A stretch of 64,000 nt of DNA from JAFGJQ01 sp964586145 (GCA_964586145.1 CAZPHH010000013.1:5378-69377); one strand, 5' to 3'. Positions 9,283 through 16,963 are shown, counted from the stretch's first letter. Numbers and translations: made by a program. Notes: generated by a model from the letters alone, not told the origin.

Positions 9283-9339
9283 GTCGGCCTCCCTGCCGGC
9301 GGCCGTTCGGGGTGGCTCCTTTCAGAAGAACCGGGACCG

Positions 9340-9406
9340 CGGGAGATGTGAACTCCCGTCGTCCCGCCCGTTGGCCGGAAATGCCCCGCCCGGCACGGGC
9401 AGGGGC
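9340..9406. other. Two strong hairpins in the divergent intergenic region
   Basis: CGGGAG (9340-9345) pairs with CTCCCG (9353-9358) across a 7-nt loop. GCCCCGCCCG (9383-9392) pairs with CGGGC-A-GGGGC (9396-9406) across a 3-nt loop with one bulged A. They sit with the long inverted repeat at 9413-9484 in the 249-bp gap between the divergent radical SAM and glycosyltransferase genes. No T-run follows either, so they are not simple intrinsic terminators. Could be leader-RNA structure or an extragenic palindrome family. Confidence 0.55.
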
Positions 9407-9412
9407 TCCCCG

Positions 9413-9484
9413 GTTTATCGGTCGTTCGGTGGGGCCGCCTTGACTGCGCTTGCCTCAAGCCCCGGTGCGGAACGACCGATAAAC
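9413..9484. repeat. Perfect 15-bp inverted repeat forming a long stem-loop
   Basis: GTTTATCGGTCGTTC at 9413-9427 has its exact reverse complement at 9470-9484. The 42-nt spacer can fold further: GGGGC pairs with GCCCC and CTTGA with TCAAG. The element ends about 47 nt before the preferred GTG start of the glycosyltransferase. A chance 15-bp match this close is improbable. No transposase lies between the arms, so it is not an insertion sequence. Confidence 0.8.
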
Positions 9485-9531
9485 ACGTGATTCCAGGCGA
9501 GCGTTCCGTCGTCGCAGAAGGATTTGCAGAC

Positions 9532-10536
9532 GTGCCTGCTGTCTCCGTCATCATCCCTACGAATCGCCCCTGGGCCGTCATCGAGCCGTGCCTCCGGGCG
9601 CTCGCGGAGCAGACCGCCCACGAGCGCGACATGGAGGTGCTGCTTGTGTACAACGGAGCGGCGCCGGCGCAACGTGAACTGGCGCGGGATTGGCCGTTTG
9701 CGTTGCGCGTGGGTCACCTGGCGGCTCCCAACATTGGAGCGGCCAAAAACTGGGCCCTGGACCGCGCGCAAGGCGCATGGATCCTGCTGCTGAACGACGA
9801 CGTGCTGCCCGACCCCGGGTTCCTTTCGGCCCACCTGGAGGCCCATCGCCGAGCCGCGCGGCCAGCGATGGTGCTGGGGCAGTCCCCGTGGCGTTCGTAT
9901 CCGGACGAGACTGTTTTCGACCGGATGATTCAGAGCACGTCCATGGTGTTCTTCTACGACCAACTGCGGCCGCACGAGTGGTGTAACTACCGTCATGCGT
10001 GGAACTTGAACCTGTCGATCCCTCGCTCGGTGCTCGGGGACCGGCGGTTTGACGAGGCCCTGGGACCGTTCTTCTTCGAGGATCTGGAACTGGCGTGGCG
10101 GCTAGAAACGGAGTCCGGCGTACGGGTGTGGTATGCACCGGAGGCGGTGGCCGTCCATGACCATCGGTACACGTTCGACGGGTATTTCGAGCGGGAATTC
10201 GCGCTGGGCCAGGCCGCGGTGCGACTGTGGAACGCCAATCCCGGCTGTTTTCGATCGACATACGGTGCCGATCTGGACGCGGCGTTCCTGGATTACGCCC
10301 GCCGGTACGTGGTTGCCGAAGGGCGCCGCGAAGAGGAACTCCGACGGCGCCTGGCGGTGGTCTGCGGCCGCCCCACGACAGACCTGGCGGATTCAGCCGG
10401 CGTTTGCGATGAGATCGTGCAGGCCCTGTACGTTGCCCACCTGCCCCTGAAGCGTCTGGCGTTTCGTCGCGGGCTGCTGGCCGCGGCGGAGCGGGTCGCG
10501 GTCGATTCTGCCGAACACGCGGTGACGCTACGTTGA
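9532..10536 (+). CDS. Family 2 glycosyltransferase
   Basis: 334 aa from the GTG at 9532, chosen because AAGGA lies about 9 nt upstream and the protein then begins VPAVSVIIPTNRPW, the usual GT2 N-terminus; a GTG at 9487 would add 15 residues but touches the inverted repeat. GT-A features: SVIIPTNRP, NIGAAKNWALDRAQG, and LNDDVLPDPGF with the DxD-like NDD that binds nucleotide-sugar and metal; FFFEDLELAWRL matches the ED acceptor/base motif. Divergent from the ACP operon and probably part of the same glycan pathway. Its stop overlaps that of the convergent permease gene by 9 bp. Confidence 0.9.
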   Translation: MPAVSVIIPTNRPWAVIEPCLRALAEQTAHERDMEVLLVYNGAAPAQRELARDWPFALRVGHLAAPNIGAAKNWALDRAQGAWILLLNDDVLPDPGFLSAHLEAHRRAARPAMVLGQSPWRSYPDETVFDRMIQSTSMVFFYDQLRPHEWCNYRHAWNLNLSIPRSVLGDRRFDEALGPFFFEDLELAWRLETESGVRVWYAPEAVAVHDHRYTFDGYFEREFALGQAAVRLWNANPGCFRSTYGADLDAAFLDYARRYVVAEGRREEELRRRLAVVCGRPTTDLADSAGVCDEIVQALYVAHLPLKRLAFRRGLLAAAERVAVDSAEHAVTLR

Positions 10537-11823
10537 GTTCTCGCGCGGTATGGCGGACCCGTGGGGGTCCGGATCGCTGCCGAACTCGGCATCGAGTCGG
10601 TCGGCCACCGCCGGCGTGACGAAGTGTTCCGCCCGCATGGCCGGCTCGTGGAGGTGGTCCGGCGGCAGGGGAAGGTTCTGGGCCAGAAAGCTCTCCCAGA
10701 GGCGGTGCGAGCGAATGAGGGTCCGGCCGCTGCTCAGGCCCGCTTCCGTGAGGGCCACCCGATCTCCGTTCTCTCGGCGGGCCTCTCCACGCCGAAACAG
10801 CAACCACAGTGCGACGATCGGTATCCACCCGTGGCCCTGGGCGGACCTCACGTCCCGCGCGGAAAGGGCCGGCCGGCCTCCGCTTTCGTGCCAGCGATAC
10901 AGCAGCCCCAGCATGTCCTCCCGCACAATTCGCAGGGTCAGGGCGGCCTGATGGGCGAGCCGGCTGGCATAGCCGTAGCGCGGCGCGAAGACTGCGGCCA
11001 GCGCGAACTGCCCGCCCGCAACGACGGACATCATCCCGGCGACCTCCGTATTCCAGTATACCGCCAGCAGATAGCCGGCCACGGCAGAGACGGCGCCGGA
11101 CACCGCCGCCAGCACGAGCATTCGCGACAGGCGATCCGTGAGAAGGTGGGCCGTCGCGCCGGGTGCGATCAGCATGGCCACCACCAGAATGGCCCCGACG
11201 GACTCAAATGAGGCCACCGTCGTGCCGGCGACCGCAGCCATGAGGCCGTAGTGAACGGCCGTGGCGCTGATCCCCATCGTGGTGGCGAGATACGGGTCAA
11301 AGGAGACGACCTTCAGCTCTTTGTAGAAGACGGCGACCAGCGCGATGTTGACGGCGGTCACAACCGCCAGGACCAGCGTGGCGTACGGAATCTCGATCCC
11401 AAAGACGCTGCGCACGTCGTAGGGCACGAGCAGGATCTGTCCGTGCAGCACGCAGTCCGGGTCCAGGTCTACCTGGGGTGCGACGTAGCTGATCAGTACG
11501 ACGCCGAGGGCGAAGAGGGACGTGAAGACCACGCCCATGGAGGCGTCTTCCGGGACGCGAGCCCAGCGGGCCAGCGTGTCCGTCAGAAACGCGGTGAGAA
11601 TGCCGACCAGCATGGCGCCCAGCAGCATCGGAAGGGCGGCCCGACTGCCCGACAGCAGGAACGCGACGGCCAGGCCCGGGAGCACGGCGTGCGAAATGGC
11701 GTCGCCCAGCAGCGACATTCGGCGCAGCACAAGGAAGCAGCCCAGCAGCCCGCAGGAGACGCAGCATAGCGTGGCCGTCAGCATCACCCAGCCGTCTTCC
11801 GCGTACAGTTCGAAGGGACTCAT
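10528..11823 (-). CDS. Metal ABC transporter permease with C-terminal DtxR-like domain (permease 2)
   Basis: 431 aa. Residues about 1-285 are an ABC-3 (TroC/ZnuB/MntB) permease with several membrane helices, LGDAISHAVLPGLAVAF near the start and VGAILVVAMLIAPGATAHLL, both family hallmarks. Residues about 300-415 are extra: a winged-helix-like stretch (DMLGLLYRW ... RENGDRVALTEAG, 303-362) followed by SHRLWESFLAQNLPLPPDHLHEPAMRAEHF (372-401), which looks like the dimerisation/metal-binding helix of DtxR/MntR. Role: moves Mn, Zn or Fe into the cytoplasm, with the fused domain perhaps sensing the metal. Translationally coupled (ATGA) to permease 1. Confidence 0.9.
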   Translation of the reverse strand: MSPFELYAEDGWVMLTATLCCVSCGLLGCFLVLRRMSLLGDAISHAVLPGLAVAFLLSGSRAALPMLLGAMLVGILTAFLTDTLARWARVPEDASMGVVFTSLFALGVVLISYVAPQVDLDPDCVLHGQILLVPYDVRSVFGIEIPYATLVLAVVTAVNIALVAVFYKELKVVSFDPYLATTMGISATAVHYGLMAAVAGTTVASFESVGAILVVAMLIAPGATAHLLTDRLSRMLVLAAVSGAVSAVAGYLLAVYWNTEVAGMMSVVAGGQFALAAVFAPRYGYASRLAHQAALTLRIVREDMLGLLYRWHESGGRPALSARDVRSAQGHGWIPIVALWLLFRRGEARRENGDRVALTEAGLSSGRTLIRSHRLWESFLAQNLPLPPDHLHEPAMRAEHFVTPAVADRLDAEFGSDPDPHGSAIPRENST

Positions 11824-13127
11824 GCCGGTGTGCCTCCCTTCAGGCGGTCCGTGCTGTCCGGGTCCGGAATGCGTCCCTGGGCTCGCAGTCGAACCTCAAG
11901 GCGGTTCAGCACGTCCGGCGGCAGAACGTGTTCGATCTGATCGGCGTAGCGGTGGGCGTATTCGGGTGCAATGGCCGCCTCTTCCAGCAGGAAGGCCTCC
12001 CAGAGACGATGCGCCCGGGCGGTTTTGGCCGCCTCTTCGACGCCTGCCGGCGTGAGACGGTACGCATCCGCCTCGGGCCGGACCCATCGTCGGGCCGCGG
12101 CCCGACGCAGGTGGCGGGTCAGCGCGCCGGCACTCCAGGACCGAACCTGCAGCAAGTCGCCCAACGTCACGCGGGTGGAGAAGTCCCCGCTGGCTTCGCC
12201 CGCTTCCCACATCGCCCGAAGCAGGTTCTGCATGGCGTACCGCCGACGCATCCCCCAACGCCGCAGGCCCTCCGCCAGCAGTCCGCGCCGGGGAGCGAGC
12301 AGCATCGAGAGTACGAACACCCCGGCGGCCACCAGGACGATCGTGGGGCCGGCGGGCAGACTGGCGACGTTGGCGCTGAGGGCCGTCCCCATTGCGCACG
12401 ACAACATGCCGAATCCCCCCGCCAGGATCAGCATCCACCCCAGGTGGTCCGTCCAGAATCGGGCCGCTGCCCCGGGAATGATGAGCAGCGCCGCCATCAG
12501 CACCACGCCCACCGCCGGCAACCCCGCCACCGTGCATACGCACAGCAGGAACATCATCAGAACGTCCAGCCGGAACACGGGCCAGCCCAGAGCCGCGGCG
12601 AACTCGCGATCGAAGCTCAGGACCTGGAACTCCCTGAACAGCGCCACGACCACGATGACAACCAGCACGCCGGCCGATGCGATCAGCGCCACGTCGGGCC
12701 AGGTCATCCCGGCGGCCTTGCCGTAGATGAACGTCTTGAGTCCGGCCCGGCTGCCCGCCGGATCATTCTGAATGCGGCGCAACAGCACCATGCCCAGCCC
12801 GAACAGGACGCTGAGCATGAGCCCGATGGCCGCGTCCTCCTTGATCCGCGTCTGCGATCGAACAAACGAAACGCACAGCACACCGAACACGCCGGACACC
12901 AGCGCGCCCAGCATGAACACCGGGAAACCGGCGTCGCGGAACAACAGATACGCCACGCAGATGCCGGGCAGGGCGGCATGGGCCACCGCGTCCCCCACCA
13001 GGGCCCGGCGCCGCAGCACGGCAAAGCTGCCGATGATGCCGCTGCTGAACCCGAGCAGACCCGTGCCGATCAGCACGATCCACGTGTTGACGTCCTGGAG
13101 CCGGAGCAGGCGAAGAAGGTCTTCCAT
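11820..13127 (-). CDS. Metal ABC transporter permease with C-terminal DtxR-like domain (permease 1)
   Basis: 435 aa, paralogous to the next gene in the operon. Residues 1-280 are an ABC-3 permease (VGDAVAHAALPGICVAYLLF; VGVVLMAALLIIPGAAARF). Residues about 295-418 form a DtxR-like tail: a winged-helix-like region up to YRLTPAGVEEAAKTA (370) and AHRLWEAFLLEEAAIAPEYAHRYADQIEH (372-400), rich in possible metal ligands (E, H, D). The two permeases would form a heterodimer whose cytoplasmic faces carry two sensor-like domains. Starts 6 bp after the ATPase gene and ends in an ATGA overlap with permease 2. Confidence 0.9.
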   Translation of the reverse strand: MEDLLRLLRLQDVNTWIVLIGTGLLGFSSGIIGSFAVLRRRALVGDAVAHAALPGICVAYLLFRDAGFPVFMLGALVSGVFGVLCVSFVRSQTRIKEDAAIGLMLSVLFGLGMVLLRRIQNDPAGSRAGLKTFIYGKAAGMTWPDVALIASAGVLVVIVVVALFREFQVLSFDREFAAALGWPVFRLDVLMMFLLCVCTVAGLPAVGVVLMAALLIIPGAAARFWTDHLGWMLILAGGFGMLSCAMGTALSANVASLPAGPTIVLVAAGVFVLSMLLAPRRGLLAEGLRRWGMRRRYAMQNLLRAMWEAGEASGDFSTRVTLGDLLQVRSWSAGALTRHLRRAAARRWVRPEADAYRLTPAGVEEAAKTARAHRLWEAFLLEEAAIAPEYAHRYADQIEHVLPPDVLNRLEVRLRAQGRIPDPDSTDRLKGGTPA

Positions 13128-13133
13128 GACTGG

Positions 13134-13964
13134 CTACCCCCGTCCGGGCTGTCCCGAACGCCGCATGGCCTCCGCGGTCTCCTCCAGAATTGTGAGCCGA
13201 CCGCCGTACGTGCGGTGCAGGTTCTCCGGTGTGACAACCTCACGCACCGGGCCCGCCGCCACCACGCGCATGTTCAGCATCGCCGCGTGGTCAAAGTAAT
13301 CCGTCAGCGTCTGAAGGTCGTGGTGAACGGCGATGACCGTCTTGCCGCCGGACCGCAGGCGGCGTAGCACCTCGATGATGGCCCGCTCCGTGGCCGCATC
13401 CACGCCGGCAAACGGTTCGTCCATGAAGTAGATCGCCGCGTCCTGGGCGAGAGCGCGAGCCAGAAACACCCGCTGCTGCTGCCCGCCTGACAGCTGGCTG
13501 ATCTGCCGGTCGGCGAACTCGCCCATGCCGACCTGGTTCAGACTTTCCCGCGCCGCGTCCCGATCGGCCGGTTGCGGACGGCGCAACCACCCGACACGCC
13601 CGTAACGCCCCATCAGCACCACGTCCAGCGCGCTGACGGGGAAGTCCCAGTCCACCGACTCCCGCTGCGGCACGTATCCGATGAGCGAGCGGGCCTCGTG
13701 CAGCGAGCGACCCAGGATCGTGACCCGACCGCTCGCCAGCGGCACCAGCCCGAGTATGGCCTTCAGCAACGTCGATTTGCCTGCGCCGTTCGGACCGACA
13801 ATGGCGATCAGCCGGTTCGCCGGCAGTTCCAGGTCCACGTCCCACAACACCGGCCTGCGGTGATAGGCTACGGTCACGTCATGCACGTGGACGGCCGGCG
13901 GGCTCGCGTCGGCGGGCAACCCCGTCGGATGCGGCGACTCGATAATGGTCGGCGTCTGCGTCAT
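13134..13964 (-). CDS. Metal ABC transporter ATP-binding protein
   Basis: 276 aa. Walker A GPNGAGKST, Q-loop YVPQRESVDWDFP (the VDWDFP form is common in Mn/Zn/Fe importers such as TroB/MntB/SitB), signature LSGGQQQR, Walker B IYFMDEP and the switch VHHD are all intact. It energises the two downstream permeases. Its ATG overlaps the stop of the binding-protein gene as ATGA. A 30-residue N-terminal extension before the ABC domain has no recognisable feature, and GTG starts further in are possible. Confidence 0.95.
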   Translation of the reverse strand: MTQTPTIIESPHPTGLPADASPPAVHVHDVTVAYHRRPVLWDVDLELPANRLIAIVGPNGAGKSTLLKAILGLVPLASGRVTILGRSLHEARSLIGYVPQRESVDWDFPVSALDVVLMGRYGRVGWLRRPQPADRDAARESLNQVGMGEFADRQISQLSGGQQQRVFLARALAQDAAIYFMDEPFAGVDAATERAIIEVLRRLRSGGKTVIAVHHDLQTLTDYFDHAAMLNMRVVAAGPVREVVTPENLHRTYGGRLTILEETAEAMRRSGQPGRG

Positions 13965-14923
13965 CGTAGAGCATCCACAATGGTGTGTACGTTGTGTCGG
14001 ACCATGCCGATGTAGGTGCCTTCCGGCGTGCCGGGCGGTCCCATCGCATCACTATACAGCTCCCCGCCGATCCGCACCTGGTGGCCGCGGGCCCGGCACC
14101 CGGTGATCAGCGCTTCCATGTTCCGGCGCGGCACGCTGCTTTCGACGAAAATCGCCTTGATCCGGCGGCTGACGAGGGTGTCCACCAGCTCGTTCACGTC
14201 GCGGAGGCTGGCTTCGCTCTCCGTGCTGATGCCCTGCAGGCCGCGAACCTCGATGTCATACGCCCGGCCGAAGTACCCGAACGCATCGTGGGCCGTGACG
14301 AGCACGCGATTGTCCCTGGGAATCTCCGCGATGCGGGCGCGGGTCTCCTCGTGCAGAGCGGAAAGCTGCTCCAGGTACGCGGCGGCGTTCTGCTCGTATT
14401 CCGCCCGGCCCGCGGGGTCCACTTCGATCAGGGCGTCGCGGATTCGCTCCGTCGCCTTCGCCCAGAGGGACACGTCGAACCAGACGTGCGGATCATACTG
14501 CCCGGCGAAGTCCGGGGGCGCACGCAGCAGGGCGCGGTCAATTCCGTCCGTGACGGCCACCGTGGGGCGGCGCGCGGCGAGACGCTCGAACTGCTCCGCC
14601 AGGCGGCCCTCCAGGAACAGGCCGTTGTAGAGGATCAGGTCGGCGCGGGACATCTCACGCATGTCGGCCGGCGAGGCGGCGTAGCCGTGCGGATCCACGC
14701 CCGGGCCCATGAGCCCGACCACCACCGTTCGGTCTCCGCCCACAATGCCGGCCACGTCGGTGATCATCCCGATGGTGCATACCACGCGCCGTTTGCCGTT
14801 CCCCTCTGCGGAAGAGGACGGCTTGCGGCAGCCGGCGGTGAGCCAGCCGCTCGCGACAAGCAGGGCGGCAAGGGGAATCCGTGTGAGGACGGACACGGTC
14901 GGATGGCGAGTCGTCGGTTGCAT
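13961..14923 (-). CDS. Metal ABC transporter substrate-binding lipoprotein (TroA/ZnuA/MntA family)
   Basis: 320 aa. The start is the ATG at 14923 because AAGGAG lies 9 nt upstream; a GTG at 14941 would swallow that site. Signal peptide with lipobox LTAGC (Cys32), so it is a lipoprotein. Likely metal ligands are the His residues of GVDPHGY, YDPHVWFD and TAHDAFGYF and an Asp in GGELYSDAMG, the cluster A-I (TroA-like) arrangement. It lacks the His-rich loop of typical ZnuA, which favours Mn or mixed specificity, supported by the divergent MntR-like regulator. First gene of the binding protein-ATPase-permease-permease operon. Confidence 0.93.
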   Translation of the reverse strand: MQPTTRHPTVSVLTRIPLAALLVASGWLTAGCRKPSSSAEGNGKRRVVCTIGMITDVAGIVGGDRTVVVGLMGPGVDPHGYAASPADMREMSRADLILYNGLFLEGRLAEQFERLAARRPTVAVTDGIDRALLRAPPDFAGQYDPHVWFDVSLWAKATERIRDALIEVDPAGRAEYEQNAAAYLEQLSALHEETRARIAEIPRDNRVLVTAHDAFGYFGRAYDIEVRGLQGISTESEASLRDVNELVDTLVSRRIKAIFVESSVPRRNMEALITGCRARGHQVRIGGELYSDAMGPPGTPEGTYIGMVRHNVHTIVDALR

Positions 14924-14944
14924 GGGGGCGCTCTCCTTCACGTG

Positions 14945-14956
14945 TAGCTCAGGCTA
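14945..14956. promoter_or_regulatory. Candidate MntR-type operator
   Basis: TAGCTCAGGCTA has inverted arms TAGC/GCTA around a 4-nt centre and differs from the core of the enterobacterial MntR box (TAGCAAAGGCTA) at two central bases. It lies in the 86-bp gap between the divergent binding-protein and DtxR-family regulator genes, 21 bp before the transporter ATG, where a repressor would block transcription. Flanks do not extend the palindrome, so confidence is moderate. Confidence 0.5.
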
Positions 14957-14972
14957 AATTGTATAGTAGGGG

Positions 14973-15001
14973 TTGTCAATAAGTCCAATCCCTGCCATAA
15001 T
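14973..15001 (+). promoter_or_regulatory. Sigma-70-type promoter for the DtxR/MntR-family regulator
   Basis: TTGTCA (14973-14978), a 17-bp spacer and CATAAT (14996-15001) give a good -35/-10 pair. The predicted transcription start is around 15008, at or next to the ATG at 15010, and no Shine-Dalgarno sequence is visible, so the mRNA may be leaderless. On the other strand TTGGAC, 17 bp, TATACA across the same stretch could serve the transporter operon. Confidence 0.6.
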
Positions 15002-15009
15002 GGGCTTGT

Positions 15010-15507
15010 ATGGCTCGATCCGGCAAATCCACGCAGGCGAACGGCCGTCGGGGCGGCCCGCGGCCGGACGTGCCCGGGCCGGACGTCCAGGCCCGCGGTC
15101 ACCATCGTACCCGGCGGGCCCACCTGGTCGAGGTGGCGGAGGACTACGTGGAGACCATCGCCGACCTCCTCGACGTCCAGGGCGAGGCCCGGGCGGTGGA
15201 TCTTGCCCGGCGGCTGGGCGTCAGTCACGTCACCGTGACGAAGACGGTGGCGCGGCTCCAGGAGGCGGGCCTGGTGGCCAGCCGTCCCTATCGAGCGATT
15301 TTCCTGACCCCCGCCGGGCGGCGACTGGCCTCCCAGTGTCGGCGTCGGCACCGGGTGGTCGTGGAACTCCTGCGAAAGCTCGGCGTGGGGGAAGAGACGG
15401 CGCGGCTGGATGCCGAAGGGATGGAGCACCACATCAGCCGCCAGACGCTGGCGGCCTTCGAACGATTCACCGGGAGCCGCGGCCCTCGCCGGCACGCGCC
15501 GCGCTGA
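15010..15507 (+). CDS. mntR: DtxR/MntR-family metal-dependent transcriptional regulator
   Basis: 165 aa. A basic, flexible N-terminus (about 35 residues) precedes VEVAEDYVETIADLLDVQGEARAVDLARRL, the DtxR-family first helices, then the recognition helix of LGVSHVTVTKTVARLQEAGLV and the wing. SQCRRRHRVVVELLRKLGVGEETARLDAEGMEHHIS is the dimerisation helix with metal-ligand Glu/His residues. There is no SH3 domain, as in MntR rather than DtxR. Divergent from the metal importer and beside a candidate MntR box, so it probably represses that operon when Mn (or related metal) is plentiful. Symbol given by family and context, not by direct proof. Confidence 0.85.
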   Translation: MARSGKSTQANGRRGGPRPDVPGPDVQARGHHRTRRAHLVEVAEDYVETIADLLDVQGEARAVDLARRLGVSHVTVTKTVARLQEAGLVASRPYRAIFLTPAGRRLASQCRRRHRVVVELLRKLGVGEETARLDAEGMEHHISRQTLAAFERFTGSRGPRRHAPR

Positions 15508-15547
15508 TTCCGGCAGTCGCCCGCTCCGCCCGTCTTTCGTTCACGGC

Positions 15548-15575
15548 TTGACTTCCGCAGTAGCGGCCGTAGCTT
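15548..15575 (+). promoter_or_regulatory. Possible promoter for the small membrane protein
   Basis: TTGACT (15548-15553), 16 bp, TAGCTT (15570-15575) lie about 75 bp before the ATG at 15650 in the gap after the regulator gene. The -10 is weak; offered as a candidate only. Confidence 0.3.
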
Positions 15576-15649
15576 GGGCGGGGTCGAGCCGACCCCCGAC
15601 CGGTCGTCTTCGGCGTCCCTCGTGTTTCGTCCGTATGAGGAGCCTGTGG

Positions 15650-15937
15650 ATGAAGTCGACACGATGGCCCATCTGGAAGATCGCGGTGGCGGCGGCGAGC
15701 TGTGCCGGAGCGGCGGTCCTCCTGTTCGTCCTGTCTGTGTTTCTCGAAGGGGTGGGTGACCAACCCGAGCCGGATGCCGTCGGGCAGCAGCAATTGATGA
15801 GTCTTCCGGCCTTTGTCATGATTCTAGGGGTGGTGGCGGTCATGTTGTGCGTGCTTTCCACGATATGGCTGGGGGCCCGGATTCGTGAGTCGCGAATCCC
15901 CCCCTGGGAGCGCGGGCGGAAAAAACGCAAGCGCTGA
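15650..15937 (+). CDS. Small two-helix membrane protein of unknown function
   Basis: 95 aa. The ATG at 15650 follows GAGGAG by about 7 nt; another ATG lies five codons upstream but overlaps that site. Two hydrophobic segments are clear: IAVAAASCAGAAVLLFVLSV and AFVMILGVVAVMLCVLSTIW, joined by a short acidic loop (EGVGDQPEPDAVG). The C-terminal tail is very basic (ARIRESRIPPWERGRKKRKR) and should lie in the cytoplasm. I do not recognise a family. It sits alone between the regulator gene and the NYN-domain gene. Confidence 0.65.
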   Translation: MKSTRWPIWKIAVAAASCAGAAVLLFVLSVFLEGVGDQPEPDAVGQQQLMSLPAFVMILGVVAVMLCVLSTIWLGARIRESRIPPWERGRKKRKR

Positions 15938-15994
15938 CGCAGACCCGATCCGCAGAACACGGCTGATCCCCATTCCGCCTGCTGAGCTTTGGCC

Positions 15995-16513
15995 GTGCCC
16001 GTTCTCATTGATGGAAACAACCTCCTGTACGCTGCACGAGATGTGGCAAGTTTGCGTCAGATCGACCGGCTTGGACTCTGCCGTCTGCTCGGCCGATGGG
16101 CCTCCGGGGCCGGAACGGAGGTCACGATCGTGTTTGACGGGCCATCCACCTCCTTGGCCATCGCTCAGCAGATGCGGGCGTTCGGCGTCCACGTGGTTTT
16201 CTCCGGCAGCCGAAGCGCGGATGACGCCATTCTGGACGCGCTGGACGAGGCGTCAGCGGCAGGGCAATACACGGTGGTTTCCAGCGATCATGCCATCCAG
16301 CACGATGCTCGCTACCATCGCGCCACGGCCATCGATAGCGAGGCGTTCGTTCGCGACTTGCTTCGTCCGCCTGGGGCGGATCAATCCGCGCCAGACGCCC
16401 CGGACCGCGACGAGAAGCCGGAGGAACCCGCCCCCGGGGAGACGGACGCGTGGCTTCGCCGGCTTGGTTTCGATCCGGACCGCCCGTCCGACGACACGGA
16501 ATGGCTCGAATAG
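15995..16513 (+). CDS. NYN-domain (PIN-like) protein, YacP/Rae1 type
   Basis: 172 aa from the GTG at 15995; a TTG two codons earlier is also possible. VPVLIDGNNLLYAARD has the first catalytic Asp of NYN/PIN nucleases, TIVFDGPS the second and SRSADDAILDAL the third acidic pair, followed by YTVVSSDHAIQHDARYH. This matches the YacP/Rae1 group, in which Bacillus Rae1 is a ribosome-dependent mRNA endonuclease. The acidic, Pro-rich linker and the C-terminal segment WLRRLGFDPDRPSDDTEWLE are outside the nuclease core. Likely an RNase; target unknown. Confidence 0.8.
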   Translation: MPVLIDGNNLLYAARDVASLRQIDRLGLCRLLGRWASGAGTEVTIVFDGPSTSLAIAQQMRAFGVHVVFSGSRSADDAILDALDEASAAGQYTVVSSDHAIQHDARYHRATAIDSEAFVRDLLRPPGADQSAPDAPDRDEKPEEPAPGETDAWLRRLGFDPDRPSDDTEWLE

Positions 16514-16522
16514 CAGGGGAAA

Positions 16523-16948
16523 TCACTCCTGCGATCGCCAGGCCCGGTCCCGCTTCTGCTGCGACCGGCGAGTCTTGTCCTCGCGGCGGTGGCGTTTCAC
16601 TGAGGCCGGAACGCGGGTTTTTCGACGGGGTTTGGGTCGGTCCAGCGCCGCAGTCAGCAACTCCACCAATCGAGACACCGCGGCGTCACGGTTGGCGCCC
16701 TGGGTCCGGTGGCGTGACGCGACGACCCGCAGCACGCCGTCCCGGCTGATTCGGGTGGCCAGCCGGCGCCGGATGCGGGCCGTCTGCTCCGGGGTGAACG
16801 CGGTGCATGCGGCCAGGTCCAACCGAACCGTGGCGCGCGTGTTGACTTTGTTGACATTCTGCCCGCCGGGTCCGCCGCTGCGCGTGAACTCGAACGCCAG
16901 TTCGTCCGGGTTCAGCGTGGCATGATGACCGATGGCAAGGGGTTGCAC
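16523..16948 (-). CDS. arfB: Alternative ribosome-rescue peptidyl-tRNA hydrolase
   Basis: 141 aa, the length of ArfB (YaeJ). SGGPGGQNVNK at 24-34 contains the GGQ (28-30) that triggers peptidyl-tRNA hydrolysis in release factors, and the release-factor domains 1/2 that read stop codons are absent. The C-terminal tail is strongly basic (KPRRKTRVPASVKRHRREDKTRRSQQKRDRAWR), as required for ArfB to enter the empty mRNA channel of stalled ribosomes. It lies downstream of recJ on the same strand with a 15-bp gap. Confidence 0.9.
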   Translation of the reverse strand: MQPLAIGHHATLNPDELAFEFTRSGGPGGQNVNKVNTRATVRLDLAACTAFTPEQTARIRRRLATRISRDGVLRVVASRHRTQGANRDAAVSRLVELLTAALDRPKPRRKTRVPASVKRHRREDKTRRSQQKRDRAWRSQE

Positions 16949-16963
16949 GACACGGGCCTCGGC

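Noticed and set aside
9413..9484. 15-bp inverted repeat as insertion-sequence ends
   Set aside because: Only 42 bp lie between the arms, no transposase is near and no target-site duplication is evident.
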